Origin: Actinacidiphila acidipaludis
GTDB taxonomy: Bacteria; Actinomycetota; Actinomycetes; Streptomycetales; Streptomycetaceae
Direction of reading: 5' to 3'
DNA: 64,000 nt
NCBI RefSeq assembly: GCF_019890725.1
Contig: NZ_JAINZZ010000042.1
Span: 1-64,000 of the forward strand
In this document: piece by piece, positions 1 to 8,193 of the stretch
Numbering within the stretch: the first letter of the stretch is position 1
Layout of the letters: each line of letters begins with the position of its first letter
Translations under genes and position numbers: made by a program
Notes under the pieces: model-generated
Databases searched by the model: none
Told to the model about the DNA's origin: nothing
The model's input: only the letters and a program-made list of their open reading frames with translations

Positions 1-560
1 ACGTTTGACGGTGTTCAGGGACAGTTGCAGTCGGCGGGCGCATTCGAGCAGGCCGACGCCCTTCTCGAGCAGGTTGTGGACCTGGCGCCAGCGTTCGAGG
101 GTGGTCTGCGCGCGGGGCCCGTCGCAGATGGGGGCGTCGAGCACGGCGGCCCAGCAGGTGCTGTGTGCTTTCACCTCGTTCAGGGCGGCTTCGCACAGGT
201 TGTGCCACAGGTGCCACCGGTCGATGACCTGCACTGTGTCGGGCAGGGCGCGGCGGATGGCCTCGGAGTAGGTCGCGGAGCCGTCTCGGCACACGATGTC
301 GATGCCCGGATGCTCGCGCAGCCAGGCTTCCAGCGTGTCGGCGGTGCGGTCGGGCAGTACGTCGATCCGTTCATGGGTCTCGGCGTCGATCACCACGGTG
401 GCGTAGCGGTGCTGCCGGCGCAGGGCGAAGTCGTCGACGCCGACCACGCGGGGCACCCGCCCGGTGGGCAGCGGGATGCGCAACAGGGTGCGCAGGGCCG
501 TGTGACGCGACAGGCCCACCGCGAGTATCGCCAGACGCGATCCAGCCCGGCCCGCTAAGA
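1..560 (-). pseudogene. ISL3-family transposase fragment (truncated, runs off window)
   Basis: Minus-strand translation gives the central part of an ISL3-type DDE transposase. It begins with LAGRAGSRLA, then VVGVDDFALRR (first catalytic Asp region), then VIDRWHLWHNL. The N-terminal zinc-finger part is missing because the frame begins abruptly near 560, next to an IS5-like end sequence. The C-terminal part lies beyond the left edge of the window. The protein would have cut and joined its own IS ends; lacking its N terminus it is probably inactive. The family call is firm because the GVDDFALRR and IDRWHLWHNL blocks are typical. Whether the missing start reflects a deletion or a nested insertion is inferred. 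Confidence 0.85.
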
Positions 561-561
561 A

Positions 562-657
562 GCTGTTGCGCTATCGAGCGTGGTGAGCGTGGGTTCGAGT
601 GTGGGTTCCCGGTCGGGTGATCTTCGGTCGGGGCAGGCATGGAGACAGGGCCTCCGG
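562..657 (+). repeat. 96-bp IS5-end-like repeat, copy A
   Basis: This 96-bp stretch matches 4100-4195 in the same orientation at roughly 85% identity, without gaps, from the GTTGCGCTATCGA block to AGGGCCTCCGG. In copy B the same sequence lies directly before an IS5-type transposase, so copy A is read as an orphan left end of a related IS. Similarity stops at 657. Confidence 0.8.
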
Positions 658-659
658 GG

Positions 660-892
660 GACAAGCACCCCTCGGTCGCCTCGCTGTACCGAGCCTTCGC
701 CGAAGCCGAGCAGGAGACGGAGGCGGTCTCGTGAGCGCAGAGGGGGAAGCCCCCTCACGGCCCGTCAAAAGATTTGACGGCTACGCCGGTTTTCTGTTCG
801 GTTCCTACTCGGGCCCGGATCAGGTCGCCTCCGTGTATGGCGGCACGCTCGTGGCTGTGGCCACGATCTGGACGCGCGCTTGGGGCCCATAG
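660..892 (+). pseudogene. Two overlapping transposition-gene remnants (TniA/TniB-like, tentative)
   Basis: From 660 a frame reads a 24-residue C-terminal tail (DKHPSVASLYRAFAEAEQE...) ending at 732-734. It resembles the tails of Mu/TniA-type integrase-core transposases. Its stop overlaps a GTG (731) in a GTGA junction preceded by a GGAGACGGAGG ribosome-binding site. The second frame begins VSAEGEAPSRPVKRFDGYAGF, which recalls the start of TniB-like ATPases, and runs into unrelated IS630 sequence near 830. What is seen is a coupled gene pair reduced to one tail and one head; the Tni assignment is a weak inference from short motifs. Confidence 0.35.
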
Positions 893-1155
893 AGCTTCGG
901 GCGCCCCGGGCGGTGGGCGTCGTCTAACCCGGGCAGCCCGTGGAGCGCGAAACGGCCACGCCATTTGCGCACCGTGTTAACGCTGGTGGCGCAGGCGACA
1001 GCGATCTGGCCGTTCGTCAATCCGTCCGCCGCCACCAGCACAATCCTGGCGCGTAGTACCTGCCGGACTTGTCCGGATGCGGATGTGGTGGTCCGCTCCA
1101 ACAACCTGCGGGTGGCCTTGTCCAGCATCACGGCCACCGCCGTCGTCCGCTCCAT
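820..1155 (-). pseudogene. IS630-family transposase, N-terminal half only
   Basis: The frame starts at ATG 1155 and encodes the helix-turn-helix half of an IS630/Tc1-type transposase: LTNGQIAVACATSVNTVRKWRGRF is the DNA-binding helix-turn-helix, and GLPGLDDAHRPGRPKLYG is the linker typical of this family. After VATATSVPP the family sequence ends and a stop follows within six codons, so the whole DDE catalytic domain is missing. The break near 830 coincides with the end of the preceding remnant. It is non-functional on its own. Confidence 0.8.
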
Positions 1156-1332
1156 CCCAGGCTTGGCTTCCTCTTACCGGTAGGCCGGTTGGCCGGCGAA
1201 CGCGGTGGCGTGACCCGTTACACCCGCCCTGGACGGTCCGGCTCCCACGGCCAGGGAGGCCGGGCCCACTGCACCCGCGACGTGGCCGGGGCCACGGCCG
1301 CCTGCGGCTCGGGCTTCCGGCCAGGCTCCGGA

Positions 1333-1362
1333 GCCGCACCCGGCCCTGGAGTCGGGTGCGGC
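1333..1362. terminator. Hairpin downstream of the MFS gene
   Basis: GCCGCACCCG and CGGGTGCGGC form a perfect 10-bp stem with a 10-nt loop, 11 bp beyond the stop of the minus-strand MFS gene. There is no clear T tract, as is common for Streptomyces terminators. The rest of 1156-1373 holds nothing recognisable. Confidence 0.6.
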
Positions 1363-1373
1363 CTGGCGGCTGC

Positions 1374-2825
1374 TCACCGAGCCGGGGCGGCAGCCGCACG
1401 GGGAGAGCGCAGGCAGACCGCGGCGACGGCGACGGCGAGCAGGACCAGGGAAGCGTTGACCGCGATGGCCACGCTCACGCCGTGCAGAACCGCGGTGGCC
1501 GCGGAGGAGGCCATCGCGCCGGTGGCGATGGCGCTCATGATCGGCGTTCCCATGGTGATGCCGATCTGCTGGGTCATCGTCGCCACGCCGGTGGCCAGAC
1601 CCTGTTCGTGGTCGGGCAGCCCGGACGTCGCGGTGATCATGAACCCGACGATCACCAGCATATTGCCGACACCGCCGACGAAGGTGGCGATCAGCAGCAG
1701 CGCGAGCGAGCCGCCGGTGGAGGAGGACAGTCCGAGCAGCGCAATGGTCGCCACCGCCTGGATCACGCCGCCGGCGATGAGCGCGGCGCGGGTACCGATC
1801 CTGCCGATGATCCGCGGCGCGAAGGAACCGCCGGTCACGGTGCCCAGTCCCAGCACTCCGAACGACAAGCCCCCCTCGAGGGGGGAGAACCCGAGGACCT
1901 TCTGCAGGTACAAGGTGAGCAGGAAGACCAGGGAGGTCTCGGTGAGGAAGGCCACCAGGCCGGCCGCGTTCCCCCAGGCCACCGTCGGCCGGCGCAGCAC
2001 GGTCACCGGCATCAGCGGGGCCTGCTGGCGCCGCTCGACGGCGTAGAACAGCGCCAGCAGCGCCGCTCCCAGGGCCAGCGAACCCAGCGTGGTGACCGAT
2101 CCCCAGCCGTCGCGGCCTGCCTGGGTGAAGCCGAACACCAGCGCCAGCAGACCGAGCGTGACCAGCGCGGCCCCGGGCAGGTCAAGGCGCGGGCGGGTGG
2201 TCGGCCGGGACTCCTTGATCACCGAGGGGGCGATCAGCAGCACCACGAGTGCGACGGGCACGTTGATGAAGAAGGCCCAGCGCCAGCTCAGCAGGTCGGT
2301 GAGGACGCCGCCGAGCACCGCCCCGGTGGTGAAGCCGGCCGACATCAGCGCCCCGTTGAGTCCCAGGGCGCGATCGCGTGCCGGGCCCTCGGGGAAGGAT
2401 GTCGTCATCAGCGACAGACCGGCCGGGGTGACGGCGGCCGTGGCCAGTCCCTGGAAGACGCGGGCCGTGATCAGCATCGTCGGGCTGGTCGCCAGGCCGC
2501 CGGCCAGCGAGGCGAGCCCGAGGACAGCCAGGCCCACCAGGAACAGCCGGCGCCGGCCGAACAGGTCAGCAATCCTTCCGAACAGCAGGGTGAACCCGCC
2601 CGCGCAGAGCGCGAATGCCGTGGCGATCCACTGCAGGTTGCCCAGCGAGATGCCCAGCCCCTGTCCGATGTCGGGCAGGGCGACGTTCAGGATCGAGAAG
2701 TCCACGGCCAGCATGAACTGGGCGACCAACAGCACGGCCAGCACGATCTTCAACCGCCCGGTCAGCGGCTGCGGCCGGACGGTCTCGATCACCGGTGCGG
2801 TCCCGGTGCACTCGGTCAGCGACAT
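1374..2825 (-). CDS. MFS multidrug-type transporter (DHA2-like)
   Basis: 483-residue integral membrane protein of the major facilitator superfamily, drug:H+ antiporter type with about 14 predicted helices. Visible signatures are FMLAVDFSILNVALPDIG in helix 1, GRIADLFGRRRLFL (motif A, loop 2-3) and WRWAFFINVPVAL in helix 6. The start at ATG 2825 (MSLTECTG) is chosen because AGGGAC lies 9 bp upstream and the topology then begins with a short cytoplasmic tail; the frame stays open upstream without similarity. It is divergent from the XRE regulator at 3047 across about 220 bp, so that regulator probably controls it. The substrate cannot be told from sequence. Confidence 0.93.
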   Translation of the reverse strand: MSLTECTGTAPVIETVRPQPLTGRLKIVLAVLLVAQFMLAVDFSILNVALPDIGQGLGISLGNLQWIATAFALCAGGFTLLFGRIADLFGRRRLFLVGLAVLGLASLAGGLATSPTMLITARVFQGLATAAVTPAGLSLMTTSFPEGPARDRALGLNGALMSAGFTTGAVLGGVLTDLLSWRWAFFINVPVALVVLLIAPSVIKESRPTTRPRLDLPGAALVTLGLLALVFGFTQAGRDGWGSVTTLGSLALGAALLALFYAVERRQQAPLMPVTVLRRPTVAWGNAAGLVAFLTETSLVFLLTLYLQKVLGFSPLEGGLSFGVLGLGTVTGGSFAPRIIGRIGTRAALIAGGVIQAVATIALLGLSSSTGGSLALLLIATFVGGVGNMLVIVGFMITATSGLPDHEQGLATGVATMTQQIGITMGTPIMSAIATGAMASSAATAVLHGVSVAIAVNASLVLLAVAVAAVCLRSPRAAAAPAR

Positions 2826-3046
2826 GATTGTGGTGTCCCTTCCGCGCCTGTGGCGACGCCTCACCACCGATCCTGCGGGCCGGCCGGCAGACCACCCAGA
2901 CCTCTGTCGTGACGTGCCACGCCGTGGGTAGTCATGGCACGACCACGCACAAGTCCGCGCGACGGGAACGCCCGGCCGCTCTGGCGGGTTGACTGGACAC
3001 AGCGGCTTTTCTCGCGCTCCTTCCCCCCGGCCACCAGGAGTTGACG

Positions 3047-4072
3047 ATGACCTCGACACCCTCAGCGTCCGGCGACTCCGGCCCGGTGCCCCAGGCCGCC
3101 GGCGGCAGCTCCGAACTCGGCGACTTCCTCAAGACCCGGCGGGCCCGGCTGAGCCCGCAGGACGTCGGACTGCACCCTTACTCCGGCCTGCGCCGGGTGG
3201 CCGGTCTGCGCCGCGAGGAACTGGCGATGCTCGCCGGGGTCAGCGTCACCCACTACACCCGCCTGGAGCAGGGGCGCGGGAACGGCACCTCCGAACAGGT
3301 ACTGGACGCCATCGCGGTCGCCCTGCGCCTCAGCGACGACGAGCGCGCGCACCTGAAGGATCTTGCCCGGCCCGCCAGGACCCCCCGCCGTACGGCCCCG
3401 CCGCGCTCGCACGACCGGGTCACCGCGGCGATGCGCAACCTGCTGGGCGCCATGCCCGACGTGCCCGCCGTGGTGCTCAACCGCGGCAACGACGTCCTGG
3501 CCTGGAACCGCGTCGGCCATGCCCTGCTGGCCGGCCACCTCGGCTTCGACGATCCGGTGCGGCCCGCCGACCGGCCCAACCTCACCGACATCCTCTTCCT
3601 CAGCCCGCAAGGCCGCGATCTCTACCAGAACTGGGAGGAGGAGGCCCAACTCGCGGTCGCCTCCCTGCGGCTAGTCGCCGGACGCCACCCCCAGGACAGC
3701 GACCTGGGAGGTCTGGTGGGTCGGCTGGCCATGCAGAGCCGTGAATTCGCCGCCTTGTGGGCGCGTCACCCCGTCCGCACCTGCACCGACGGCGTCAAGC
3801 ACCTGCAGCATCCTGTGGTGGGCACCATGCAGCTCACCTTCCAGAGCCTGACGCTGCCGGGCAGCAGCGATCAGCGCATGATCGCCTACAGCGCCGAACC
3901 CGGCACCCCGTCCGAAGCCGCCCTGCGCCTCCTAGCCAGTCTGAGCAACCCTGACAAGCAGGCGGCGGCCCCGGACGCACATCTAGCCTCCGACGCCCCG
4001 GCGCCTCCCGGCGGGTACGAGGCCCTCCGCGAGACACGCCGCCCAGGCGACCCGGGCCCCACCGCCAGGTGA
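3047..4072 (+). CDS. XRE-family regulator with MmyB-like ligand-binding domain
   Basis: 341 residues. The N terminus holds a helix-turn-helix (GLRREELAMLAGVSVTHYTRLEQGRG, about residues 58-81). The C terminus is a MmyB/PAS-like domain (VLNRGNDVLAWNRVGHALL... and the late segment QLTFQSLTLPGSSDQRMIAY). Regulators of this architecture usually repress or activate a neighbouring oxidoreductase or efflux gene in response to a small hydrophobic ligand. The divergent MFS gene at 2825 is the obvious target. ATG 3047 is preferred over TTG 3041 because CCAGGAG lies at proper spacing. The last 40 residues are Pro/Ala-rich and may be disordered. Confidence 0.93.
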   Translation: MTSTPSASGDSGPVPQAAGGSSELGDFLKTRRARLSPQDVGLHPYSGLRRVAGLRREELAMLAGVSVTHYTRLEQGRGNGTSEQVLDAIAVALRLSDDERAHLKDLARPARTPRRTAPPRSHDRVTAAMRNLLGAMPDVPAVVLNRGNDVLAWNRVGHALLAGHLGFDDPVRPADRPNLTDILFLSPQGRDLYQNWEEEAQLAVASLRLVAGRHPQDSDLGGLVGRLAMQSREFAALWARHPVRTCTDGVKHLQHPVVGTMQLTFQSLTLPGSSDQRMIAYSAEPGTPSEAALRLLASLSNPDKQAAAPDAHLASDAPAPPGGYEALRETRRPGDPGPTAR

Positions 4073-4099
4073 CGCCCCCGCGACGGGCGCGTCTTAGAG

Positions 4100-4195
4100 C
4101 CCGTTGCTCTATCGATCGTGGTGAGCGTGGGTTCGAGTGTGGTTTCCCGGTAGGGTGATCTTCGGCCGTGGCGTGTATGAGGGCAGGGCCTCCGG
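4100..4195 (+). repeat. 96-bp IS5-end-like repeat, copy B
   Basis: Counterpart of 562-657 in the same orientation. It directly precedes the IS5-type transposase remnant and probably contains that element's left end and promoter. The two copies bracket the MFS/XRE pair and the IS630 remnant. Confidence 0.8.
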
Positions 4196-4241
4196 TGCAT
4201 CTCGGGGTTGTCGAGACCAACGAGGACACCAGGAGGCCCTG

Positions 4242-4863
4242 TTGTCGCAGTTCTACGCCTTCGCGTCGGCCGGATCCAGCTCGCTCACCCGGTCGTGCGA
4301 CTGTCTCGCTCACCGTTTCGGGAATGCGGGCGACCGCCCTGAGCGGGAGTCGAGGTATCCGTCGGACATGACGGATGCGGAGTGGGCTGTGGTGCGGGAC
4401 CTGCTGCCGGTGCCGCCGTGGCTGGAGGGCAGGGGCGGCCAGCCGGAGGGCTATTGCCACTGGCAGATGGTCGACGCGGTCCGCTATCTGGTCGCGGGCG
4501 GGATCACCTGGCGGGCGACGCGGGCGGGATCACCTGGCGGGCGATGCCCGCGGACTTCCCCGCATGGACCGCGTCTACGCGTTCTGGCGCAGGTGGCGTG
4601 ACCGGGGCCTGACCACCGAGTTGCACGACCGGCTGCGCGACCGGGCCCGCCGGGCGGCCGACCGCGATACCGAGCCGACCGCGGTAATCATCGACGCGCA
4701 GTCGGTGAAAGGAGCCGCGTCGGTTCCGGCTGCCACCCGGGGCTTCGACGCGGGGAAGAAGGTCAACGGCCGGAAAAGGCGCATCGTGGTGGACACCCTC
4801 GGGCTGCTGCTGGCCGTGATGGTCACGGCAGCTTCGGTCACCGACCGCGAGGCGGCGCAGACC
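4242..4863 (+). pseudogene. IS5-family transposase, frameshifted and 3'-truncated
   Basis: TTG 4242 follows AGGAGG. The frame reads a typical IS5-family start (SDMTDAEWAVVRDLLPVPPW, then YCHWQMVDAVRYLVAGGITWRA). At 4494-4544 a 25-26-bp unit is present twice in tandem, shifting the frame by 26 bp. A second shift follows near 4565, where PADFPAW should continue as DRVYAFWRRW but one base is missing. The third frame then carries VIIDAQSVKGA (first Asp) and GRKRRIVVDTLGLLLAVMV (second Asp). The sequence breaks off at about 4860, before the catalytic Glu, and runs into an unrelated phosphatase. It cannot make an active transposase. Confidence 0.88.
4494..4544. repeat. Tandem duplication of a 26-bp unit inside the IS5 remnant
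   Basis: The unit beginning GCGGGCGGGATCACCTGGCG occurs at 4494-4519 and again at 4520-4544, period 26 bp. It repeats the codons for AGGITWRA and is the cause of the first frameshift. Confidence 0.9.
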
Positions 4864-5118
4864 TACAGTTCCACCGAAGTCTCCCGGGGCAAGCCCGCGC
4901 CCGACCTGTTCCTGCACGCCGCCCAGCGGATGGGCGTCGATCCCGAAGCCTGCGTGGTCGTCGAGGACAGCCAACCCGGCGTCCACGCTGCCCGTGCCGC
5001 CGGCATGCGAGCGCTCGGCTACGCAGGAGGACTCACCCCGGCCGAACGCCTCGAAGGCCGCAACACCACCGTCTTCTACGACATGCGCGAGCTGCCCACT
5101 CTCATCGCCGAGCGGTAG
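4864..5118 (+). pseudogene. HAD-superfamily phosphatase, C-terminal fragment
   Basis: The frame that leaves the IS5 remnant continues as SSTEVSRGKPAPDLFLHAAQ, then VVVEDSQPGVHAARAAGM and an FYDMRELPTLI tail. These are the motif III lysine (GKPAPD) and motif IV aspartates (VEDS) of subfamily IA HAD phosphatases of the beta-phosphoglucomutase/YcjU kind. The motif I nucleophile (DxDGT) and the cap are absent. The fragment is about 85 residues out of the usual 210-230 and has no start of its own. A deletion that joined an IS5 element to the end of a chromosomal phosphatase gene explains the chimera. Confidence 0.85.
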
Positions 5119-5397
5119 CCACCTCTCCACCAGACACTGCCCAGCCACGAGATTTCACGGGAATGGCCGCGAACGCCGCGTCAGTCGGCGCGGCAGCGAA
5201 ACCAGGCACCGCAGCAGCCGCCAGAGTGGTCGTCAGGAGCGTCTCGCGCATGTCCGACACCTTCGTCGTCAAACGAACTCCGGTGAACGAGCCTGGGCGA
5301 CCGACATCGTCATACCTCCCGACGGCCACAGACAAGGGCCGCACACCGGCGACGGCGACCGGGCAACACGTCACTGCATGCCTGCCCACCCGGGTTT

Positions 5398-6291
5398 TCA
5401 GGGGACGATGACTCGGCGCCCGCGCGTGTGGCCCCTTTGGCTGTCGATGTGCGCCGCCGCGGCCTCGGCGAGCGTGTAGGACTTCTCGACCGGGATGTGG
5501 AGTTTTCCCCGCGAGATGAGGTCGGCGGCCACGGCGAGCGCTTGCGGCACGCTCCCGGCCACACCAGAGAATCGGACACCGAGCTCCGGCGCACCGAGAT
5601 CGGCGATGGAGATCACCTTCCGCGGGTTCCCGGCCAGTTCGACGAGTTCGCGGATCACGCCCGAGCCGGCCAGATCAAGAGCCGCGTCGACATGGCCGAG
5701 CTGCCGCACCCGCTCGACCCAGCCCTCGCCGTACGTCGTGGGGAGGGCGCCCAGGCTGCGCAGATAGTCCTGATTCGCGACCCCTGCCGTGCCGATCACC
5801 GTGATGCCGCGGTCGCGGGCGATCTGCAGCACCGCTGAGCCGACACCCCCGGACGCGCCGCTGACCAGCAGCGTCTGCCCGGACTGCGCACCGACCTCAC
5901 GGATGACGCGCAGCGCGGTCTCCACCACGGATGGGTATCCGGCCGCCTCTTCGAACGTCAGCCCCTCGGGTATACGGGCCCAGGCCGACAGCACAGCGAA
6001 CTCGGCATAGGTGCTGAAGCCTTCACCGAAGACATGGTCACCGACCCGGACGTCTTCGACGCCCTCGCCGATCTCGTCCACCACCCCGGCGGCGTCCTGC
6101 CCGACTCCGGAGGGCAGCTCGATCGGATGGGCTCCGAGCTTCTGGCCTTCACGGATCCTCCAGTCGACGGGATTCACACCCGCCGCCCGCACGGTGATCC
6201 GTATCCGGCCGGGGCCCGCGTGGGGCTCCTCGGCGTCCACGAGGTGCAGAACGTCCGGTCCGCCGAACTCGGTGAAGCTCACTTTTCTCAT
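5398..6291 (-). CDS. NADP-dependent zinc-independent alcohol dehydrogenase-like oxidoreductase (MDR, quinone reductase type)
   Basis: 297 residues of the medium-chain dehydrogenase/reductase superfamily. The N terminus is a GroES-like fold (GVNPVDWRIREGQ, GVGQDAAGVVDEIGEGV). The Rossmann part carries TLLVSGASGGVGSAVLQIA (cofactor-binding glycine motif AxGGVG). No structural zinc cysteines are seen, fitting the quinone oxidoreductase branch. The start at ATG 6291 (MRKVSFTEFGGPDVL) matches the family start; the open frame further upstream overlaps the divergent TetR gene and is not coding. The intergenic palindromes suggest control by the TetR at 6362. The substrate is unknown; quinones or enals are usual. 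Confidence 0.93.
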   Translation of the reverse strand: MRKVSFTEFGGPDVLHLVDAEEPHAGPGRIRITVRAAGVNPVDWRIREGQKLGAHPIELPSGVGQDAAGVVDEIGEGVEDVRVGDHVFGEGFSTYAEFAVLSAWARIPEGLTFEEAAGYPSVVETALRVIREVGAQSGQTLLVSGASGGVGSAVLQIARDRGITVIGTAGVANQDYLRSLGALPTTYGEGWVERVRQLGHVDAALDLAGSGVIRELVELAGNPRKVISIADLGAPELGVRFSGVAGSVPQALAVAADLISRGKLHIPVEKSYTLAEAAAAHIDSQRGHTRGRRVIVP

Positions 6292-6307
6292 GCCGCGGAG
6301 CGTAGCA

Positions 6308-6346
6308 CTAACGGTTAGCTTTTCGAACTTGATACAGGTTCGTATC
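6308..6346. promoter_or_regulatory. Palindromes between divergent MDR and TetR genes (likely TetR operator)
   Basis: Three nested dyads lie in the 70-bp gap: CTAACGGTTAG (6308-6318, perfect 5-bp arms), CGAAC-N9-GTTCG (6324-6342) and GATAC-N6-GTATC (6331-6346). TTGATA at 6329-6334 could be a -35 element toward the TetR gene. A site here would let the TetR protein control both itself and the reductase. Confidence 0.6.
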
Positions 6347-6361
6347 TGGTAGTGTCCGGGC

Positions 6362-6970
6362 ATGACCGTTCCGCCCGGGCGTCGTGAGCGCAAGAAGGCC
6401 GCGACCCGCCAGAAGATCGCCGACGCCGCCCTTCGGCTCTTCCTGGAACGCGGGTACGAAGCGGTGGGAATCCGTGACGTGGCCGCTGAGGCCGACGTGG
6501 CCGTCACCACGCTCTTCTCCCACTTCGCCTCGAAAGAGGCTCTGGTGTTCGAGCGGGGCGATGACTTCGAGCAGCGCCTCACGCGGGCGGTCACCGGCCG
6601 GGCGCCGCAGGAGCCGCTCATCCCCGCGCTACGCCGCGAGATCCAGTACCTGGTCCGGCATTGCACGGCGGACAGCGCCACCCCGATCTGGCGCATCATC
6701 GACGAAACGCCCGCCTTGCGGGAGTACGAGGAGTCGATGAGGTTGCGCCACGCGGAGTCGCTGGCGACGGCCATCGCCGCCGATCCCGACCTGTCACTCA
6801 CCACAACGGCGAGCCGGACGATCGCGAGGTTCGTGATCGACGCCTACTCACTGGCTCGCGAGGCGCCCAGTCCGGACGCCGCGTTGGACGAGATCTTCCG
6901 GATGATCGAGGCAGCCTGGGCCGTCGCCGCCTGCCCCCGCAGCAATTCCACCGGCACGGCCGGCCCGTAG
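6362..6970 (+). CDS. TetR/AcrR-family transcriptional regulator
   Basis: 202 residues. Residues 8-60 form the TetR DNA-binding domain (RRERKKAATRQKIADAALRL, then RDVAAEADVAVTTLFSHFASKEAL, the recognition helix being VAVTTLFSHF). The remaining 140 residues are the ligand/dimerisation domain, without family-specific features that I recognise. ATG 6362 is the only sensible start and lies within 20-30 bp of the intergenic palindromes. Divergent arrangement with the MDR reductase at 6291 indicates it represses that gene and probably itself. Confidence 0.93.
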   Translation: MTVPPGRRERKKAATRQKIADAALRLFLERGYEAVGIRDVAAEADVAVTTLFSHFASKEALVFERGDDFEQRLTRAVTGRAPQEPLIPALRREIQYLVRHCTADSATPIWRIIDETPALREYEESMRLRHAESLATAIAADPDLSLTTTASRTIARFVIDAYSLAREAPSPDAALDEIFRMIEAAWAVAACPRSNSTGTAGP

Positions 6971-7078
6971 CCAGGACCGCGCACCCGCCCGACGCTCGTC
7001 CCTCCCGGATGGCGGTCGCCAGCATGTACAGCTTCATGCGTTCCCTGGGCCGGCCGGCACGCAGTGGCCGACGGGACG

Positions 7079-8086
7079 TCAGGAGGTGACGTCCACCAGG
7101 ACCTTGCCGACCGTGCGGCTCTCGACCGCGCGGTGCGCGTCGGCGGTGCGGTCGAGCGGGAAGCGAAGCAGCGGCAGGCCGCGTGCTCCTCGCCGACCGG
7201 CGCACCGCGGCGGCGACGTCCTGGACGGCTGCGTCGCGTGCCTGCGGACCCGCCGTGTAGAGCACCAGGAACTGGAAGCGCGTGTTCAGCACCATGTTCT
7301 GCGGCACGTTCAGTTCGACCGGCTTGCCACCGTCGTTGGCGTAGGTCGAGATTGTGCCGCGGGTTCGCAGTACGGCCGGGTCCAGGGCGAGGTTCGTGCC
7401 CAGGGCCACCTCGGCGACGATGTCGACGCCGTCCGGGGCGATCTCGCGGATCTCGGTGGCCGGGTCGCCCTGGCGGTAGTTGATCACGTGGTGGGCTCCG
7501 GCGGCCGTGGCCAGCCGTGCTTTCTCCGAGCTGCTGATCGTGCTGAGCACGGTGGCGCCGGCCCATCGGGCGAGCTGGATCACGGCGTGCCCGACCGCTC
7601 CGGCCCCGCCCGCCGCGAGTACCGCCTTCCCGGCGAGTGCCCCGGGACGCAGCCGGCGCGGCCCGTTCTCGGCGACGGTGAGTGCGCGGTGCGCGGTCAG
7701 CGCGGGGACTCCGAGTGCGGCGCCGACGTCGAAGCCGGCCTCGTCGGGCAGTGGCACGGCCTGTTCGGCGGGCACGACGGTGAACTCGGCAGCGGTGCCG
7801 GTGGGTCGCCCGGCGGCGGCCATGAACAGCCAGACGCGCTGACCGACCCGGCTGGGGTCGACACCCTCACCGACGGCGTCGATCGTGCCGGCGCCGTCGT
7901 GGTGCGGGGTGACCTCCAGGAAGTGCTTGGGGTGGCCGACGCCGGAGCGCGCTTGCCAGTCGGCCGGGTTGATCCCGGACACGGCGACCCGGACGCGAAC
8001 CTCGCCGGGGCCGGGCTCGGGCGGCTCACGCTCGACGAACTGGAGAACGTCGGGGCGCCGTGGTCGCGGTAGACGATGGCCTTCAT
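7079..8086 (-). pseudogene. NADPH:quinone reductase (MDR family), at least two frameshifts
   Basis: Start ATG 8086 reads MKAIVYRDHGAP. One base then appears to be missing near 8058 and the protein continues in another frame as DVLQFVEREPPEPGPGEVRV, GINPADWQARSG and AVLAAGGAGAVGHAVIQLA (cofactor-binding motif). Near 7190-7215 the frame changes again, via VGEEH, to reach the natural end LLRFPLDRTADAHRAVESRT...VDVTS at 7079-7081. Intact, it would be a roughly 330-residue quinone reductase like the one at 5398. The reading is either a decaying gene or sequence errors in G/C runs; two or more separate breaks favour decay. Confidence 0.8.
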
Positions 8087-8193
8087 GATCCGTCCCCGGA
8101 GCCTGGTGGAGCGGGGTTTCCCGGCGCGGCCTGGTGGTCGGCCGGGGTGCCCGGAGTGGGGTGGTGTGGTCGCGAACCGAGCGTTGGGTCCGG

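Noticed and set aside
5102..5251. Possible small secreted protein (MRETLLTTTLAAAAVPGF...) on the minus strand after the HAD remnant
   Set aside because: Signal-peptide-like start, but only about 50 residues, weak third-position GC, no ribosome-binding site and overlap with the HAD fragment; not enough support. The 5119-5397 gap otherwise shows nothing.
5163..5411. Plus-strand small frame after the HAD remnant
   Set aside because: No similarity, poor codon bias, no ribosome-binding site.
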